A stretch of 64,000 nt of DNA from Solimonas sp047605265 (GTDB taxonomy: Bacteria; Pseudomonadota; Gammaproteobacteria; Nevskiales; Nevskiaceae), in NCBI GenBank assembly GCA_047605265.1, contig JASGFY010000010.1, positions 7,449 through 71,448 on the forward strand, given 5' to 3'. How positions within the stretch are numbered: position 1 is the first letter of the stretch; every line of letters begins with the position of its first letter. The position numbers and the translations under genes are program-made. The notes beneath the pieces are model-generated. The model was not told where the DNA came from. It was given only the letters and a program-made list of their open reading frames with translations, and searched no databases. This document shows, one piece after another, positions 53,298 to 62,149 of this stretch.

Positions 53298-53331
53298 GTC
53301 CGGGCTCCGCGGGTTCAAGGTTCGAAGGCAC

Positions 53332-53550
53332 ATGGGCAAGCTCATCGTCACCGACAGCAATGGTCAGAAACAGGAAGTCGCCGCGATCACGCGGCGTGCC
53401 AGCGGGTATTACATCGTCCACGTCGGCGACGACACCGGCGGCCGGCGGGGTTTCGTCAACGGCGAGGCGATCGCCGGGCAGGCACGTCGCCTGAATCCCG
53501 GCGACGTCATCGAACTGCTCGGCACGCAGATGAACTTCGTGGCCGGCTGA
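53332..53550 (+). CDS. Small FHA-like protein after PP2C
   Basis: 72 residues from ATG with AAGG 4 nt upstream. GYYIVHVGDDTGGRRGFVNG and ARRLNPGDVIELLGTQMNFV match the C-terminal half of FHA domains (VNG...I...RL..GDVI.L..T...F). The N-terminal strands with the GR and S-x2-H phosphothreonine contacts are missing, so it is half an FHA fold. It is not disrupted: the start, ribosome site and stop are clean. Being directly behind a PP2C gene, it may be an adaptor for a phosphoprotein circuit. The FHA assignment is moderate. Confidence 0.6.
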   Translation: MGKLIVTDSNGQKQEVAAITRRASGYYIVHVGDDTGGRRGFVNGEAIAGQARRLNPGDVIELLGTQMNFVAG

Positions 53551-53599
53551 CGGTCTTCCGGACAGGCGCCGTGCGGCGCCTGTCTTGCGAGCAACCCTC

Positions 53600-53875
53600 A
53601 TGAATACCTGCCTTTCGATATTCGCGCTGGCCCTGTGCGCCGGCATCTCTGCCGTCGCCCTCGCCGACGAGGCCGCGACCGTGGCCAAGGCGCAAGCCAC
53701 CGCGACTGCCACGGAACCGCACAACTGCCCGCATGACACCGGCAGCCGCGTCAAGCGCGCGGACGACGCCTGCATGCCGGTCCCCGGTCAGGCTTACACA
53801 CGCGAAGAGCTGCAAAGCACCGGCGCCAACAATCTTGCCGATGCGCTGCGCCGGCTATCGACCGCGCTGCGCTGA
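53600..53875 (+). CDS. Small exported protein with TonB-plug-like motif
   Basis: 91 residues from ATG 53600. Signal peptide MNTCLSIFALALCAGISA ending about VALADE. The mature part has two cysteines (CPHDTGSRVKRADDAC) and ends YTREELQSTGANNLADALRR. That last segment looks like the start of a TonB-receptor plug (YxREELxxTGAxxxADALRRL), yet no plug or barrel follows. Its last 21 nt overlap the 3' end of alr on the other strand. Family unknown; it may be a small periplasmic protein or a relic of a receptor N-terminus. Confidence 0.55.
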   Translation: MNTCLSIFALALCAGISAVALADEAATVAKAQATATATEPHNCPHDTGSRVKRADDACMPVPGQAYTREELQSTGANNLADALRRLSTALR

Positions 53876-54982
53876 TCGCGCTTCAGCGCCGGCCGCGTCC
53901 GGTTCGACGTGGCGGAAATGCACGCGCTGCGTAAGGCCGCAGAAAAGTTCGTAGGCCAGCGTGCCGGCATGACCGGCGACTTCCTCGGCCGGCAGGCCAC
54001 TGCCCCAGAGTTGCACGGCGTCGCCGACCTGCGCCGACGGTACGGCGCGCAGATCGACGGTAATCATGTCCATCGATACGCGGCCGGCCAGCGGCACACG
54101 CACGCCGTTGACGATCATCGGCGTGCCGTTGGCGAAGGCGCGATGCAGGCCGTCCGCGTAACCGACGGCGACGACGCCGACCGGCATGCGTTCCGGGCAG
54201 ACATAGCGGCGTCCGTAGCCGACGCTCTCGCCGGCCGCGTATTCGCGCACGGCGATCAGGCGGCTTTCCAGCGTCATGGCCGGCCGCAGACCCAGCGTCG
54301 CGGCGCTGAGGTTCGGCATCGGCGAACAGCCGTATAGCGCCAGGCCCGGCCGCACCCAATCGACGCGCGCCTGCGGCCAGGCGATCAATCCCGCCGAGTT
54401 GGCGATCGAGCGCGGCCCCGGCACCCCGGTCAGCGCCGCGTCGAAACGCGCGATCTGCTGCGGCGTGAATTCGCTGTCCGGCTCGTCGGCGCAGGCCAGA
54501 TGCGTGATCCAGCCTTCGAGCTTCCAGTTCGGGTGACGGCGCAATACCGCAACCAGCCGCGGCACGTCGCCGAGCGGGAAGCCGAGGCGATGCATGCCGC
54601 TATCGAGCTTGAACCACAGCGACAACTGCGCGCTGTCCGGCAGCGCTTCGAGCAGAGCGATCTGCCAGTGATCGTGGACGACGACCTGCAGGCGTTCGTA
54701 AACCGCCAGCGCCGCCTCCTCGTGCGAGATCACGCCTTCGAGCAAGGCGATCGGCGCGATGATGTGCGCCTGACGCAGTTCCATCGCCTCTTCGAGACAG
54801 GCGACGGCGAGCGCATCGACGCCGGCGGCTTCCAGCGCGCGCGACACCGGCACGGCGCCATGGCCGTAGGCATCGGCCTTGACCGGCGCCATCACGCGCG
54901 AGCGCGGCGCCAGCGCACGCGCGACGCGCAGATTGTGCTGGATCGCCGAAAGGTCGACCGTCGCCGTGACGCGCGGAATCAT
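53855..54982 (-). CDS. alr: Alanine racemase
   Basis: 375 residues from the ATG overlapping the dnaB stop (ATGA). PLP lysine K35 in PVKADAYGHG, second catalytic tyrosine in SVGYGRRYVC, and GRVSMDMITVDL near the C-terminus. It supplies D-alanine for peptidoglycan. The dnaB-alr order is standard in gammaproteobacteria, and the 4-nt overlap suggests translational coupling. The C-terminal tail beyond the barrel is a little longer than usual and overlaps the small exported-protein gene. Confidence 0.96.
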   Translation of the reverse strand: MIPRVTATVDLSAIQHNLRVARALAPRSRVMAPVKADAYGHGAVPVSRALEAAGVDALAVACLEEAMELRQAHIIAPIALLEGVISHEEAALAVYERLQVVVHDHWQIALLEALPDSAQLSLWFKLDSGMHRLGFPLGDVPRLVAVLRRHPNWKLEGWITHLACADEPDSEFTPQQIARFDAALTGVPGPRSIANSAGLIAWPQARVDWVRPGLALYGCSPMPNLSAATLGLRPAMTLESRLIAVREYAAGESVGYGRRYVCPERMPVGVVAVGYADGLHRAFANGTPMIVNGVRVPLAGRVSMDMITVDLRAVPSAQVGDAVQLWGSGLPAEEVAGHAGTLAYELFCGLTQRVHFRHVEPDAAGAEARSAQRGR

Positions 54983-56364
54983 TCGCCGGGATCGAAGCCG
55001 TAGCCGGCCGCGCCATACGAGGCCAAGTTCTCGAAGCGCGTGAACTCGCCGAAAAACGCCGTCTTCACCATGCCGAGCGGACCGTTGCGCTGCTTGGCGA
55101 TGATGATCTCGGCCGTGCCCTTGTCCGGCGAGTCCTTGTTGTAGACCTCGTCGCGGTAGATGAACAGGCACAGATCGGCGTCCTGCTCGATACCGCCCGA
55201 TTCGCGCAGGTCGGCCATGCGCGGGCGCTTGTTGTCGCGCTGCTCGACGCCGCGGTTCAGCTGCGACAGCGCCACGACCGGCACCTCGAGCTCCTTGCCG
55301 AGCGCCTTCAGGCTGCGCGAGATCTCGGCGATTTCGCCGGTGCGGTTGTCCTTGGTGCCCGGCACCTGCATCAGCTGGATGTAGTCGACGACGATCAGAC
55401 CGAGCCCGTGGCGCGCTTTTACGCGACGCGCGCGGGCGCGCACGTCGAGCGGCGACATCGCGCCGGTCTCGTCGATGTACAGCGGCGCCTCGCGCAGGAA
55501 ACCGCTCTGCGAGACGAGGCGATCCATGTCGCGATCGTCCAGTTCGCCGCTGCGCAACTTACCCATCGGGATGCGCGCGAACGACGACAGCATGCGCATC
55601 GCCAGCTGCTCGGCCGGCATTTCCATGCTGAACACCAGAGCCGGCTTTTTCTCGTAGAGCACGACGTGCTCGGCGATGTTCAGCGCGAACGTCGTCTTGC
55701 CCATCGACGGACGCCCGGCGACGATTACCAGATCGCCTGGGTGGAAGCCCGTGGTACTGCGGTCGAGATCGGAAAAGCCGGTCGACAGGCCGGCGAGCTG
55801 GCCCTGATTCGAGCGCAGCATGTCGATCTTCTTCTCGAGCGCGTCGATCAGGCCCGGCATCGCGTAGTAGTCGCTCTTCGAGCGATCGGCCTTCGTGCGC
55901 AGCTTGAAGACCTTCTGCTCGGCCAGGTCGAGCAGTTCGGCGTATTCGCGGCCCTCCGGACGGTAGCCAAGCTCGGCGATCTCGCCGCCGGCCGACGCCA
56001 GCGCCCGCAGCACGGCGCGCTCGCGGACGATCTCCGCGTACGCCATGACGTTGGCCGCGCTCGGCGTGTCGTTGGCGAGCGTGCCGAGATACGCCAGACC
56101 GCCGGCCTCGTTGAGCCTGCCGTGCGCCTTCAGATGCTCGGCCAGCGTGACGAAGTCGCAGGGCTTGCGGTTCGACGCCAGCTCGGCGATCGCGCGGAAG
56201 ATCAGCTGGTGATCCTCGCGATAGAAATCATCGGCGTTGAGCTTGTCGGAGATGTCGTCCCAGTAGCGGTTTTCGAGCATCAGGCCGCCCAGCACGGACT
56301 GCTCCGCCTCGACCGAATACGGCGGCGCCTTGGGCTGCTGCTGAAGTTTGAGAGGAGAGCTCAT
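54979..56364 (-). CDS. dnaB: Replicative DNA helicase DnaB
   Basis: 461 residues from the ATG of MSSPLKLQQQPKAPP; upstream frame discarded. N-terminal primase-interacting domain (about 20-125: YSVEAEQSVLGGLMLEN), linker, RecA-type motor with Walker A GRPSMGKTTFALNIA, VVDYIQLMQ (motif H2) and SQLNRGVEQR (motif H3). It unwinds DNA at replication forks. No intein interrupts it. Operon order is rpsF-rpsR-rplI-dnaB-alr. Confidence 0.97.
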   Translation of the reverse strand: MSSPLKLQQQPKAPPYSVEAEQSVLGGLMLENRYWDDISDKLNADDFYREDHQLIFRAIAELASNRKPCDFVTLAEHLKAHGRLNEAGGLAYLGTLANDTPSAANVMAYAEIVRERAVLRALASAGGEIAELGYRPEGREYAELLDLAEQKVFKLRTKADRSKSDYYAMPGLIDALEKKIDMLRSNQGQLAGLSTGFSDLDRSTTGFHPGDLVIVAGRPSMGKTTFALNIAEHVVLYEKKPALVFSMEMPAEQLAMRMLSSFARIPMGKLRSGELDDRDMDRLVSQSGFLREAPLYIDETGAMSPLDVRARARRVKARHGLGLIVVDYIQLMQVPGTKDNRTGEIAEISRSLKALGKELEVPVVALSQLNRGVEQRDNKRPRMADLRESGGIEQDADLCLFIYRDEVYNKDSPDKGTAEIIIAKQRNGPLGMVKTAFFGEFTRFENLASYGAAGYGFDPGE

Positions 56365-56463
56365 CGACCTGCGGATTATGCAGCGTTTGCGCGCCGCCGA
56401 ACGGCCCGAAACGAAGCGGCCCGCACAGGGCGGGCCGCTCGCAACCACGGTGTCCGGAAACGC

Positions 56464-56925
56464 TCAGCGCGCCTGCGGCCTGTCTTCCTCGACGACCACC
56501 GTCAGCGCGGTCTCGACTTCCGTATGCAGGCGCACGGCGATCTCGTAGCTGCCGACCGCGCGGATCGGACCGCTGACCAGATCGATCTCGTTCTTGTGCA
56601 GATCGAGACCGGCGGCTTCGGCGGCGTGCACGACCTCGGCCGGGCCGACGGAACCGTAGAGCTTGCCCTCTTCCGAAGCCAGGACCTTGATCGTCAGCGT
56701 CTGGCCGGCGAGCTTCTCGGCGCGGATCTTGGCGGCGTTGACGCTGTCCTGCGCCTTCCTGACGAGCTCAGCCTTGCGCGCCTCGAACACCTTGCGGTTC
56801 GCCTCGGTCGCCGGCAACGCCTTGCCCTGCGGCAGCAGGTAGTTGCGGCCGAAACCGGGCTTGACGTTCACGGTCTCGCCGAGATCGCCGAGCTTCTTGA
56901 TCTTTTCCAGCAGAATCACTTGCAT
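56464..56925 (-). CDS. rplI: 50S ribosomal protein L9
   Basis: 153 residues. MQVILLEKIKKLGDLGETVN and PGFGRNYLLPQGKA form the conserved N-terminal domain; a long helix and a C-terminal domain ending EEDRPQAR follow. L9 stabilises reading-frame maintenance. 12 nt after rpsR. Confidence 0.97.
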   Translation of the reverse strand: MQVILLEKIKKLGDLGETVNVKPGFGRNYLLPQGKALPATEANRKVFEARKAELVRKAQDSVNAAKIRAEKLAGQTLTIKVLASEEGKLYGSVGPAEVVHAAEAAGLDLHKNEIDLVSGPIRAVGSYEIAVRLHTEVETALTVVVEEDRPQAR

Positions 56926-56937
56926 GGCCGGCTCCCC

Positions 56938-57168
56938 TTACAGGTGCTTGTCGGTATACGGCAGCAGCGCGAGGAAGCGCGCGCGCTTGATCGCCAGCGC
57001 CAGTTCGCGCTGATAGCGCGTGCGCGTGCCGGTGATGCGGGCCGGAACGATCTTGCCGTTCTCGCCGATGTAGCCCTTGAGCAGCGACAGATCCTTGTAA
57101 TCGATCTTCGGCGCGTTTTCCGAGCTGAACTTGCAGGACTTCTTGCGGCGATAGAATTGCTGTGCCAT
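56938..57168 (-). CDS. rpsR: 30S ribosomal protein S18
   Basis: 76 residues. FYRRKKSCKFSSENAPKIDY, then GYIGENGKIVPARITGTRTR and FLALLPYT are diagnostic. The C-type N-terminal cysteine is present, without a full zinc motif. 3 nt after rpsF. Confidence 0.97.
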   Translation of the reverse strand: MAQQFYRRKKSCKFSSENAPKIDYKDLSLLKGYIGENGKIVPARITGTRTRYQRELALAIKRARFLALLPYTDKHL

Positions 57169-57171
57169 GGC

Positions 57172-57576
57172 TTACGCTCCTTCTTCGGCGTTGGCTTCTT
57201 CGGTCGCCTCGGCGTCCACGTCGCGCGAACGGAACTCGCCCGGCTTCTTCTCTTCGTCCGGCACCTTGAACAGCGGCGACTGCTCGCTGACGGCCGCCTC
57301 GGTGCGGATCACCAGCTTGCGGATGACCGCGTCGTTGAAGCGGAACGCGTTCTCAAGCTCGGCGAGCGTGGCGTCGTTGATCTCGACGTTCAGCAGCACG
57401 TAGTGCGCCTTGTGCGCCTTGGCGATCGGGTACGCGAGCTGGCGGCGGCCCCAGTCCTCGAAGCGGTGAACCTTGCCGCCGCCGGTCTGGATCATGTTCT
57501 TGTAACGCTCGATCATGGCCGGGACCTGTTCGCTCTGGTCCGGGTGCACCATGACGACAATTTCATAGTGACGCAT
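57172..57576 (-). CDS. rpsF: 30S ribosomal protein S6
   Basis: 134 residues from the ATG of MRHYEIVVMVHPDQSEQVP, preceded by AAGGAG. A ferredoxin-like fold with EDWGRRQLAYPIAKAHKAHY, then an acidic tail (TEEANAEEGA) of the type that RimK extends with glutamates in E. coli. First gene of its operon. The 230-nt gap upstream contains an intergenic repeat. Confidence 0.96.
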   Translation of the reverse strand: MRHYEIVVMVHPDQSEQVPAMIERYKNMIQTGGGKVHRFEDWGRRQLAYPIAKAHKAHYVLLNVEINDATLAELENAFRFNDAVIRKLVIRTEAAVSEQSPLFKVPDEEKKPGEFRSRDVDAEATEEANAEEGA

Positions 57577-57721
57577 CGCAACTCCTTGTGGACGCTCCCT
57601 ATTCCGGAAGCGGCTCCCCATGCAGCCGCAGCAGCGGCAACGCGGTGGAGCAAGTGGTCTTCACGCCGGAATGACGCGAAGGGCGTGCATGGTAGGTGAA
57701 GCGCCAGGGCAATGCAAGAAA

Positions 57722-57796
57722 AGCCCCTTAAAACCGCAGATTACGCAGATTCCGCAAAGCGCAAAGCAAATACGTGCCGAGAAATCTGCGTGTTGA
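57722..57796. repeat. Intergenic repeat (ACCGCAGATTACGCAG type)
   Basis: AAAACCGCAGATTACGCAGA and, about 50 nt further, GAAATCTGCGTGTTG form a partial inverted repeat resembling the element at 28.8 kb. It lies between the rpsF leader and the rlmB stop. The remaining sequence of this gap shows nothing I can name. Confidence 0.45.
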
Positions 57797-57806
57797 CGCT
57801 TCTGCC

Positions 57807-58559
57807 TTACTTCTTCCTGCGCGGCGGCTGGCGGCGCTGGCGGAAGGCCTCGTAGAGGCACACGGCGGTCGCGACGGAGACGTTGAGGCTTTCGGTCTTG
57901 CCCGCCATCGGAATCTTCACGAGACGGTCGCAGGTCTCGCGCGTCAGGCGACGCAAGCCCTCGCCCTCGGCCCCCATCACGAGTACCGCCGGACCGGTCA
58001 GGTCGACGTCGTAAACGGTGTCGGCCGCCTCGCCGGCGAGACCGGTCGTCCAGTAGCCGAGCGCCTTGAGCCGTTCCAGCGTGCGCGACAGATTCGTCAC
58101 GGCCACCAGCGGCATGCGCTCCGCGCTGCCGGCGGCGGCGGCCCGTGCGGCGGCCGTCAGGCTGGCGCTGCGATCCTTCGGGATGATCACCGCCGTCACG
58201 CCGACCGCCTCGGCCGTGCGCAGGCAGGCGCCGAGATTATGCGGATCCTGCACGCCGTCGAGCGCGAGGAACCAGCGGTCGTTCCCGGCCGGCTGGTAGA
58301 GCGCGTCCTCCGCATCGAAGGCTTTTTCAGGCACATAGGCGAGCACGCCCTGGTGGCGCAGTTCCGGTGCCTTCAGGTCCAGATCGGAGCGAGGTACGAC
58401 ACGGAGGCGCACCTCGTGCTGCCGCGCCAGGGCCTGCATGCGGCGCGCGCGGTCGTCGTTGCGCGTCTCGGCGAGCAGAATCTCGAACGGCTTGTCGTGC
58501 GCGTCCTCGAGTGCCGCCAGCACGGCGTGAAAGCCGCCGATCAATGTCGATTTCGCCAC
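57807..58559 (-). CDS. rlmB: 23S rRNA (guanosine-2251-2'-O)-methyltransferase RlmB
   Basis: 250 residues from GTG 58559 (VAKSTLIGGFHAVLAAL), which matches the family start. A GTG at 58616 would add 19 residues but lies directly against the terminator of the next gene. SpoU/TrmH class: substrate-binding N-domain, then knot motifs LALDGVQDPHNLGACLRTAE, VLVMGAEGEGLRR and IPMAGKTESLNVSVATAV. Located downstream of rnr as in many gammaproteobacteria, though here two genes intervene. Confidence 0.93.
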   Translation of the reverse strand: MAKSTLIGGFHAVLAALEDAHDKPFEILLAETRNDDRARRMQALARQHEVRLRVVPRSDLDLKAPELRHQGVLAYVPEKAFDAEDALYQPAGNDRWFLALDGVQDPHNLGACLRTAEAVGVTAVIIPKDRSASLTAAARAAAAGSAERMPLVAVTNLSRTLERLKALGYWTTGLAGEAADTVYDVDLTGPAVLVMGAEGEGLRRLTRETCDRLVKIPMAGKTESLNVSVATAVCLYEAFRQRRQPPRRKK

Positions 58560-58615
58560 CGCCGATCCGTCCGCCGCCAGAAAGGTCCCATTGTCCCAGA
58601 TTCCGCATCGGGCCA

Positions 58616-58646
58616 CGAAAAAGAAAGGCCCCAGCGATGCGGGGCC
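58616..58646 (-). terminator. Intrinsic terminator after the GlsB-like gene
   Basis: On the minus strand GGCCCC, an 8-nt loop, GGGGCC, then TTTCTTTTTC. Strong stem and T-run. Confidence 0.85.
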
Positions 58647-58671
58647 CGTACCGTCGCGCGATGTCGCGCGT

Positions 58672-58935
58672 TTACTGCGCCTGCGACTTCACCGCGCGGC
58701 GGATGAGGCCGAAAACGACCAGCAGCACGACGGCGCCGACCAGCGCACCAAAGAAGCCGGCACCCTCACCCGCCTTGTAAAAGCCGACGGCCTGTCCCCC
58801 GTAGGTCGCGGCGAGAGAACCCGCGACCCCGAGCACCGTGGTCAGGATGATGCCCATCTTGTCGTCGCCGGGATGGACCCAGCGAGCCAGCAGGCCGACG
58901 ACAAAACCGATGATCAACGTTCCGATGATGCCCAT
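58672..58935 (-). CDS. GlsB/YeaQ/YmgE-family stress membrane protein
   Basis: 87 residues from the ATG of MGIIGTLIIGFVVGLLARW with AGGGAG upstream. Three hydrophobic segments and the family marks GLLARWVHPGDDKMGIILT and GVAGSLAATYGG. Small inner-membrane proteins of this family (transglycosylase-associated protein-like) are induced by acid, osmotic or general stress; molecular role unknown. It is a single-gene unit with its own terminator. Confidence 0.88.
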   Translation of the reverse strand: MGIIGTLIIGFVVGLLARWVHPGDDKMGIILTTVLGVAGSLAATYGGQAVGFYKAGEGAGFFGALVGAVVLLVVFGLIRRAVKSQAQ

Positions 58936-59012
58936 ATCAATAGTCTCCCTGCGTGAATGTATACCGAGCATGCCACATCAGATTGGCGACGCCGTGACAC
59001 GAAGCCCGGCCT

Positions 59013-59708
59013 TCAGCTGCCGAGATACGGCGGCGGCGCCCAGGCCTGCTGCTCCTGGCCCTGGACGACCGGCTTGATGACGATGTCGACGCGGCGGTTG
59101 CGCGGTTCGTTGACGTTGTCGGCCGTGCGCACGAGCGGCTCACGCTCGCCGCGGCCTTCCTGCCGGATGCGCTGGCTCGGCACGCCGAGGCTCGACAGAT
59201 AGCTCGCCACCGTACTCGCACGGCTCGCCGACAGGCGCAGGTTGTACTCGTCGCTGCCCGTCGTGTCCGTATGACCGACGACGTGGATCACCGTCTGGTC
59301 GTAGCTCTTCAGGATGTTGGCGATCTTCGCGTAGGTGTCGAGCGCTTCCGGCCGCAGCTGAGCGCTGTTCAGATCGAAGCTGACGTCGCTGGCGATGCCG
59401 ACTTTCAGCGAGCCGTCCGACAGCCTGGTGATCTGCAGCGCGTTGTTGCGCTGTTCTGCGGCGAGCTGGCGATTCAGCTCGGCCTGCTGGCGATCCATGT
59501 AGTTGCCGACCGCACCGCCGGCAAGCGCGCCGATCACCGCGCCGACGATCGGCGCACCGGTCGCGTGGCTGACGTTGTTGCCGATCACGGCGCCGGCGAC
59601 GCCGCCGATCACCGCGCCGGTCTTGGCGCGGCGGTTCGGGTCGTCGGTCGCGCAGGCGGCAACGCTGCCGACCAGGACAGCAACGAGCGCAATCCGGGGA
59701 TAATTCAT
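59013..59708 (-). CDS. OmpA-family lipoprotein with glycine zipper
   Basis: 231 residues. Lipobox VAAC (C19), then a glycine zipper at 30-70 (GAVIGGVAGAVIGNN, GAVIGALAGGAVGNYM), a short coiled linker, and an OmpA C-terminal peptidoglycan-binding domain at about 105-215 (VSFDLNSAQLRPEA, VVGHTDTTGSDEYNLRLS, NRRVDIVI). It is predicted to anchor the outer membrane to the wall, like YiaD/PA0833-type proteins. The ATG overlaps the rnr stop by 4 nt, an unusual partner. Confidence 0.9.
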   Translation of the reverse strand: MNYPRIALVAVLVGSVAACATDDPNRRAKTGAVIGGVAGAVIGNNVSHATGAPIVGAVIGALAGGAVGNYMDRQQAELNRQLAAEQRNNALQITRLSDGSLKVGIASDVSFDLNSAQLRPEALDTYAKIANILKSYDQTVIHVVGHTDTTGSDEYNLRLSASRASTVASYLSSLGVPSQRIRQEGRGEREPLVRTADNVNEPRNRRVDIVIKPVVQGQEQQAWAPPPYLGS

Positions 59709-62068
59709 GAGCGTTTCCTGGGGCCGGAACGGCCCTTCTTCGGCGGCGATTGTGTGGCGGAGCGCTGAATTGGATCTGAATGTTCACCACGCCTGCCGCG
59801 CGGCGCGGCGGCGATCTGGCGAATCAGCTCCAGATCGATCTTGCGTTCGTCCAGATTGACGCGCGCGAGCTTGACGCGCAGGCGGTCACCGAGTCCGTAG
59901 CTGATACCGTTGCGGCTGCCGCGCAGGCGGTGCGTGCGGTCGTCGAACTCGTAGTAGTCGTTCTTCAGCGTCGACACGTGAACCAGACCATCGACATAGA
60001 GTCCGTCGAGCTCGACGAACAGGCCGAACGGCGCGACGCTGGCGACCGAACCGTCGAACTCCTCGCCGACGCGGTGGCTCATGTACTCGCACTTGAGCCA
60101 GGTCGTCACCTCGCGCGTCGCCTCGTCGGCGCGGCGCTCGGTCATCGAGCAGTGCGCGCCGAACGCTTCCATCTGTTCCTGCGTGTAGATGAACGCCGGC
60201 TTCTTGCGCAGCAGGGCGCGCTTGGCGATCGCATGCTTGAGCGCGCGATGCAGCAGCAGGTCCGGATAGCGGCGGATCGGCGACGTGAAATGCGCGTAAT
60301 GCGTCAGCGCGAGGCCGAAGTGGCCGACGTTGGCCGGGCTGTAGCGCGCCTGCATCAGCGTGCGCAGCAGCACGGTCTGGATCAAATTGATATCCGGACG
60401 CGACTTGGCCTCGGCGAGCACCCTGGCGAAATCTCCCGCTTTCGGCTTGTCGCCGCCGCCGAGGCTCAGGCCCTTCAGCGCGAGAAACTCGCGCAAGGTG
60501 TTCACCTTCATTGCATCGGGATTCTCGTGGATGCGGTAAAGGTTCGGCAGCTTGGCCTTTTCGACGAGCTTCGCCGACTCGACGTTGGCGGCGACCATGC
60601 ATTCCTCGATCAGCCGGTGCGCGCGATTGCGCTTGACCGGCACGATGCGATCGATCTTGCGCTCGCCGTCGAAGACGATCTTGGTCTCGGTCGACTCGAA
60701 ATCGATCGCGCCACGACGGCTGCGGGCGGCGAACAGCGCGTCGAACACGTCGTTCAGCACCTGCAAGTGTGGCAGGATCGAAGCGCGCTGCTGCGCCTTG
60801 GCGCCGGCCGGATCGTCGAGCATTTCGGCGACGTCTTCATAGATCAGCCGCGCGTGGCTGCGCATCACGGCTTCGTAGAAGCGCGATTTGGCGATCTCGC
60901 CGTCCGGCATCACGCGCATCTCGCAGACCATGCACAGGCGCTCGACATCCGGATTCAGCGAACACAGTCCGTTCGACAGCTTCTCCGGCAGCATCGGGAT
61001 CACGCGCTGCGGAAAGTACACCGAGTTGCCGCGACGGAAGGCCTCCTTGTCGAGCGGCGACTCCGGCTTCACGTAGGCGGAAACGTCGGCGATCGCGACC
61101 CACAGCGTCCAGCCCTTGCGCTCGCGGCGCGCGTGGACGGCGTCGTCGAAGTCGCGCGCATCGCTGCCGTCGATCGTCACCAGCGGCAGCTTGCGCAGGT
61201 CCTCCCTGCCCTCGTACTGCGACGGCAGCACGGCATCGGGAATCGCCGCCGCTTCCTGCTCGACCGCCTGCGGCCATTCGTGCGGCAGGCTGTGCGCGCG
61301 GATCGCCGCCTCGATCTCCATGCCAGGCGCCAGATGTTCGCCGAGAATCTCTGTGATCTGGCCTACCGGTAGCGTGCGGTGGCCCGGCGGCTGCACGATC
61401 TCGGCGACGACCATCTGGCCGTGCCGCGCACCCGCCAGATCATCGGCCGGAATCAGCAGATCCTGCTGCACGCGCGGATTGTCGGGAATGACGTACGACA
61501 CGCCGCGCTCGACGTGCAGGCGGCCGACGACGCTGCGGCTGACGCGCTCGATGACCTCGGCGACCACGCCTTCCGGGCGCCCCTTGTAATCGAGCCCGAC
61601 GACGCGCACCAGCACGCGGTCGCCGTTCATCAGCGAGCGCATCTGCTTGGGCGCAAGGAAGATGTCCTTGCCGCCGGCATCCGGAATCAGGAAGCCGAAG
61701 CCGTCGCGATGCGCCTGCACGCTGCCGGCGATCAAGTTCATCTGCGTCACCGGACCGTAAGCGCCGCGGCGATTGGCGACCAGCTGACCCTCGCGGATCA
61801 TCGCCATGAGTCGCTTCGACAGCGCTTCCTGCTGCGTCAGCTTGCCGAGCTCGAAGATACCGATCAGCTCATCGAGCGTCAGCGGTCCTTCGTGCTGCGC
61901 CAGCGTATCGAGGATCAGCTTGCGGCTGGGGATCGGATCGGCGTAACGCGCCTGTTCCTGCGCGTATTCGCTGTCTGCGTATTGCCAAACCATGCCTTCA
62001 GCGGGCTGGCCATGCTTTGCGGCGCGCGACGCCGACTTGGGGTTGTCCTTGGACTTCGTTCTTTTCAT
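59705..62068 (-). CDS. rnr: Ribonuclease R
   Basis: 787 residues from the ATG of MKRTKSKDNPKSASRA; the frame continues to near the tRNA gene but without homology. Order: N-terminal helix-turn-helix (SRKLILDTLAQHEGPLT), two cold-shock domains, RNB catalytic domain with the four-aspartate motif (VTIDGSDARDFDDAVHA), and an S1 domain (FDGSVASVAPFGLFVELDG), followed by a basic tail (PKKGRSGPRKRS). It degrades structured RNA 3'-5'. Divergent from tRNA-Leu. Confidence 0.96.
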   Translation of the reverse strand: MKRTKSKDNPKSASRAAKHGQPAEGMVWQYADSEYAQEQARYADPIPSRKLILDTLAQHEGPLTLDELIGIFELGKLTQQEALSKRLMAMIREGQLVANRRGAYGPVTQMNLIAGSVQAHRDGFGFLIPDAGGKDIFLAPKQMRSLMNGDRVLVRVVGLDYKGRPEGVVAEVIERVSRSVVGRLHVERGVSYVIPDNPRVQQDLLIPADDLAGARHGQMVVAEIVQPPGHRTLPVGQITEILGEHLAPGMEIEAAIRAHSLPHEWPQAVEQEAAAIPDAVLPSQYEGREDLRKLPLVTIDGSDARDFDDAVHARRERKGWTLWVAIADVSAYVKPESPLDKEAFRRGNSVYFPQRVIPMLPEKLSNGLCSLNPDVERLCMVCEMRVMPDGEIAKSRFYEAVMRSHARLIYEDVAEMLDDPAGAKAQQRASILPHLQVLNDVFDALFAARSRRGAIDFESTETKIVFDGERKIDRIVPVKRNRAHRLIEECMVAANVESAKLVEKAKLPNLYRIHENPDAMKVNTLREFLALKGLSLGGGDKPKAGDFARVLAEAKSRPDINLIQTVLLRTLMQARYSPANVGHFGLALTHYAHFTSPIRRYPDLLLHRALKHAIAKRALLRKKPAFIYTQEQMEAFGAHCSMTERRADEATREVTTWLKCEYMSHRVGEEFDGSVASVAPFGLFVELDGLYVDGLVHVSTLKNDYYEFDDRTHRLRGSRNGISYGLGDRLRVKLARVNLDERKIDLELIRQIAAAPRGRRGEHSDPIQRSATQSPPKKGRSGPRKRS

Positions 62069-62149
62069 TGACAAAGGTAGTTGGCGTCGCCACAATGCGC
62101 GCCCTTGACGCCAACCGCAAGTCAGCAGCGCGGTAGCGCGGCCTCTCAT

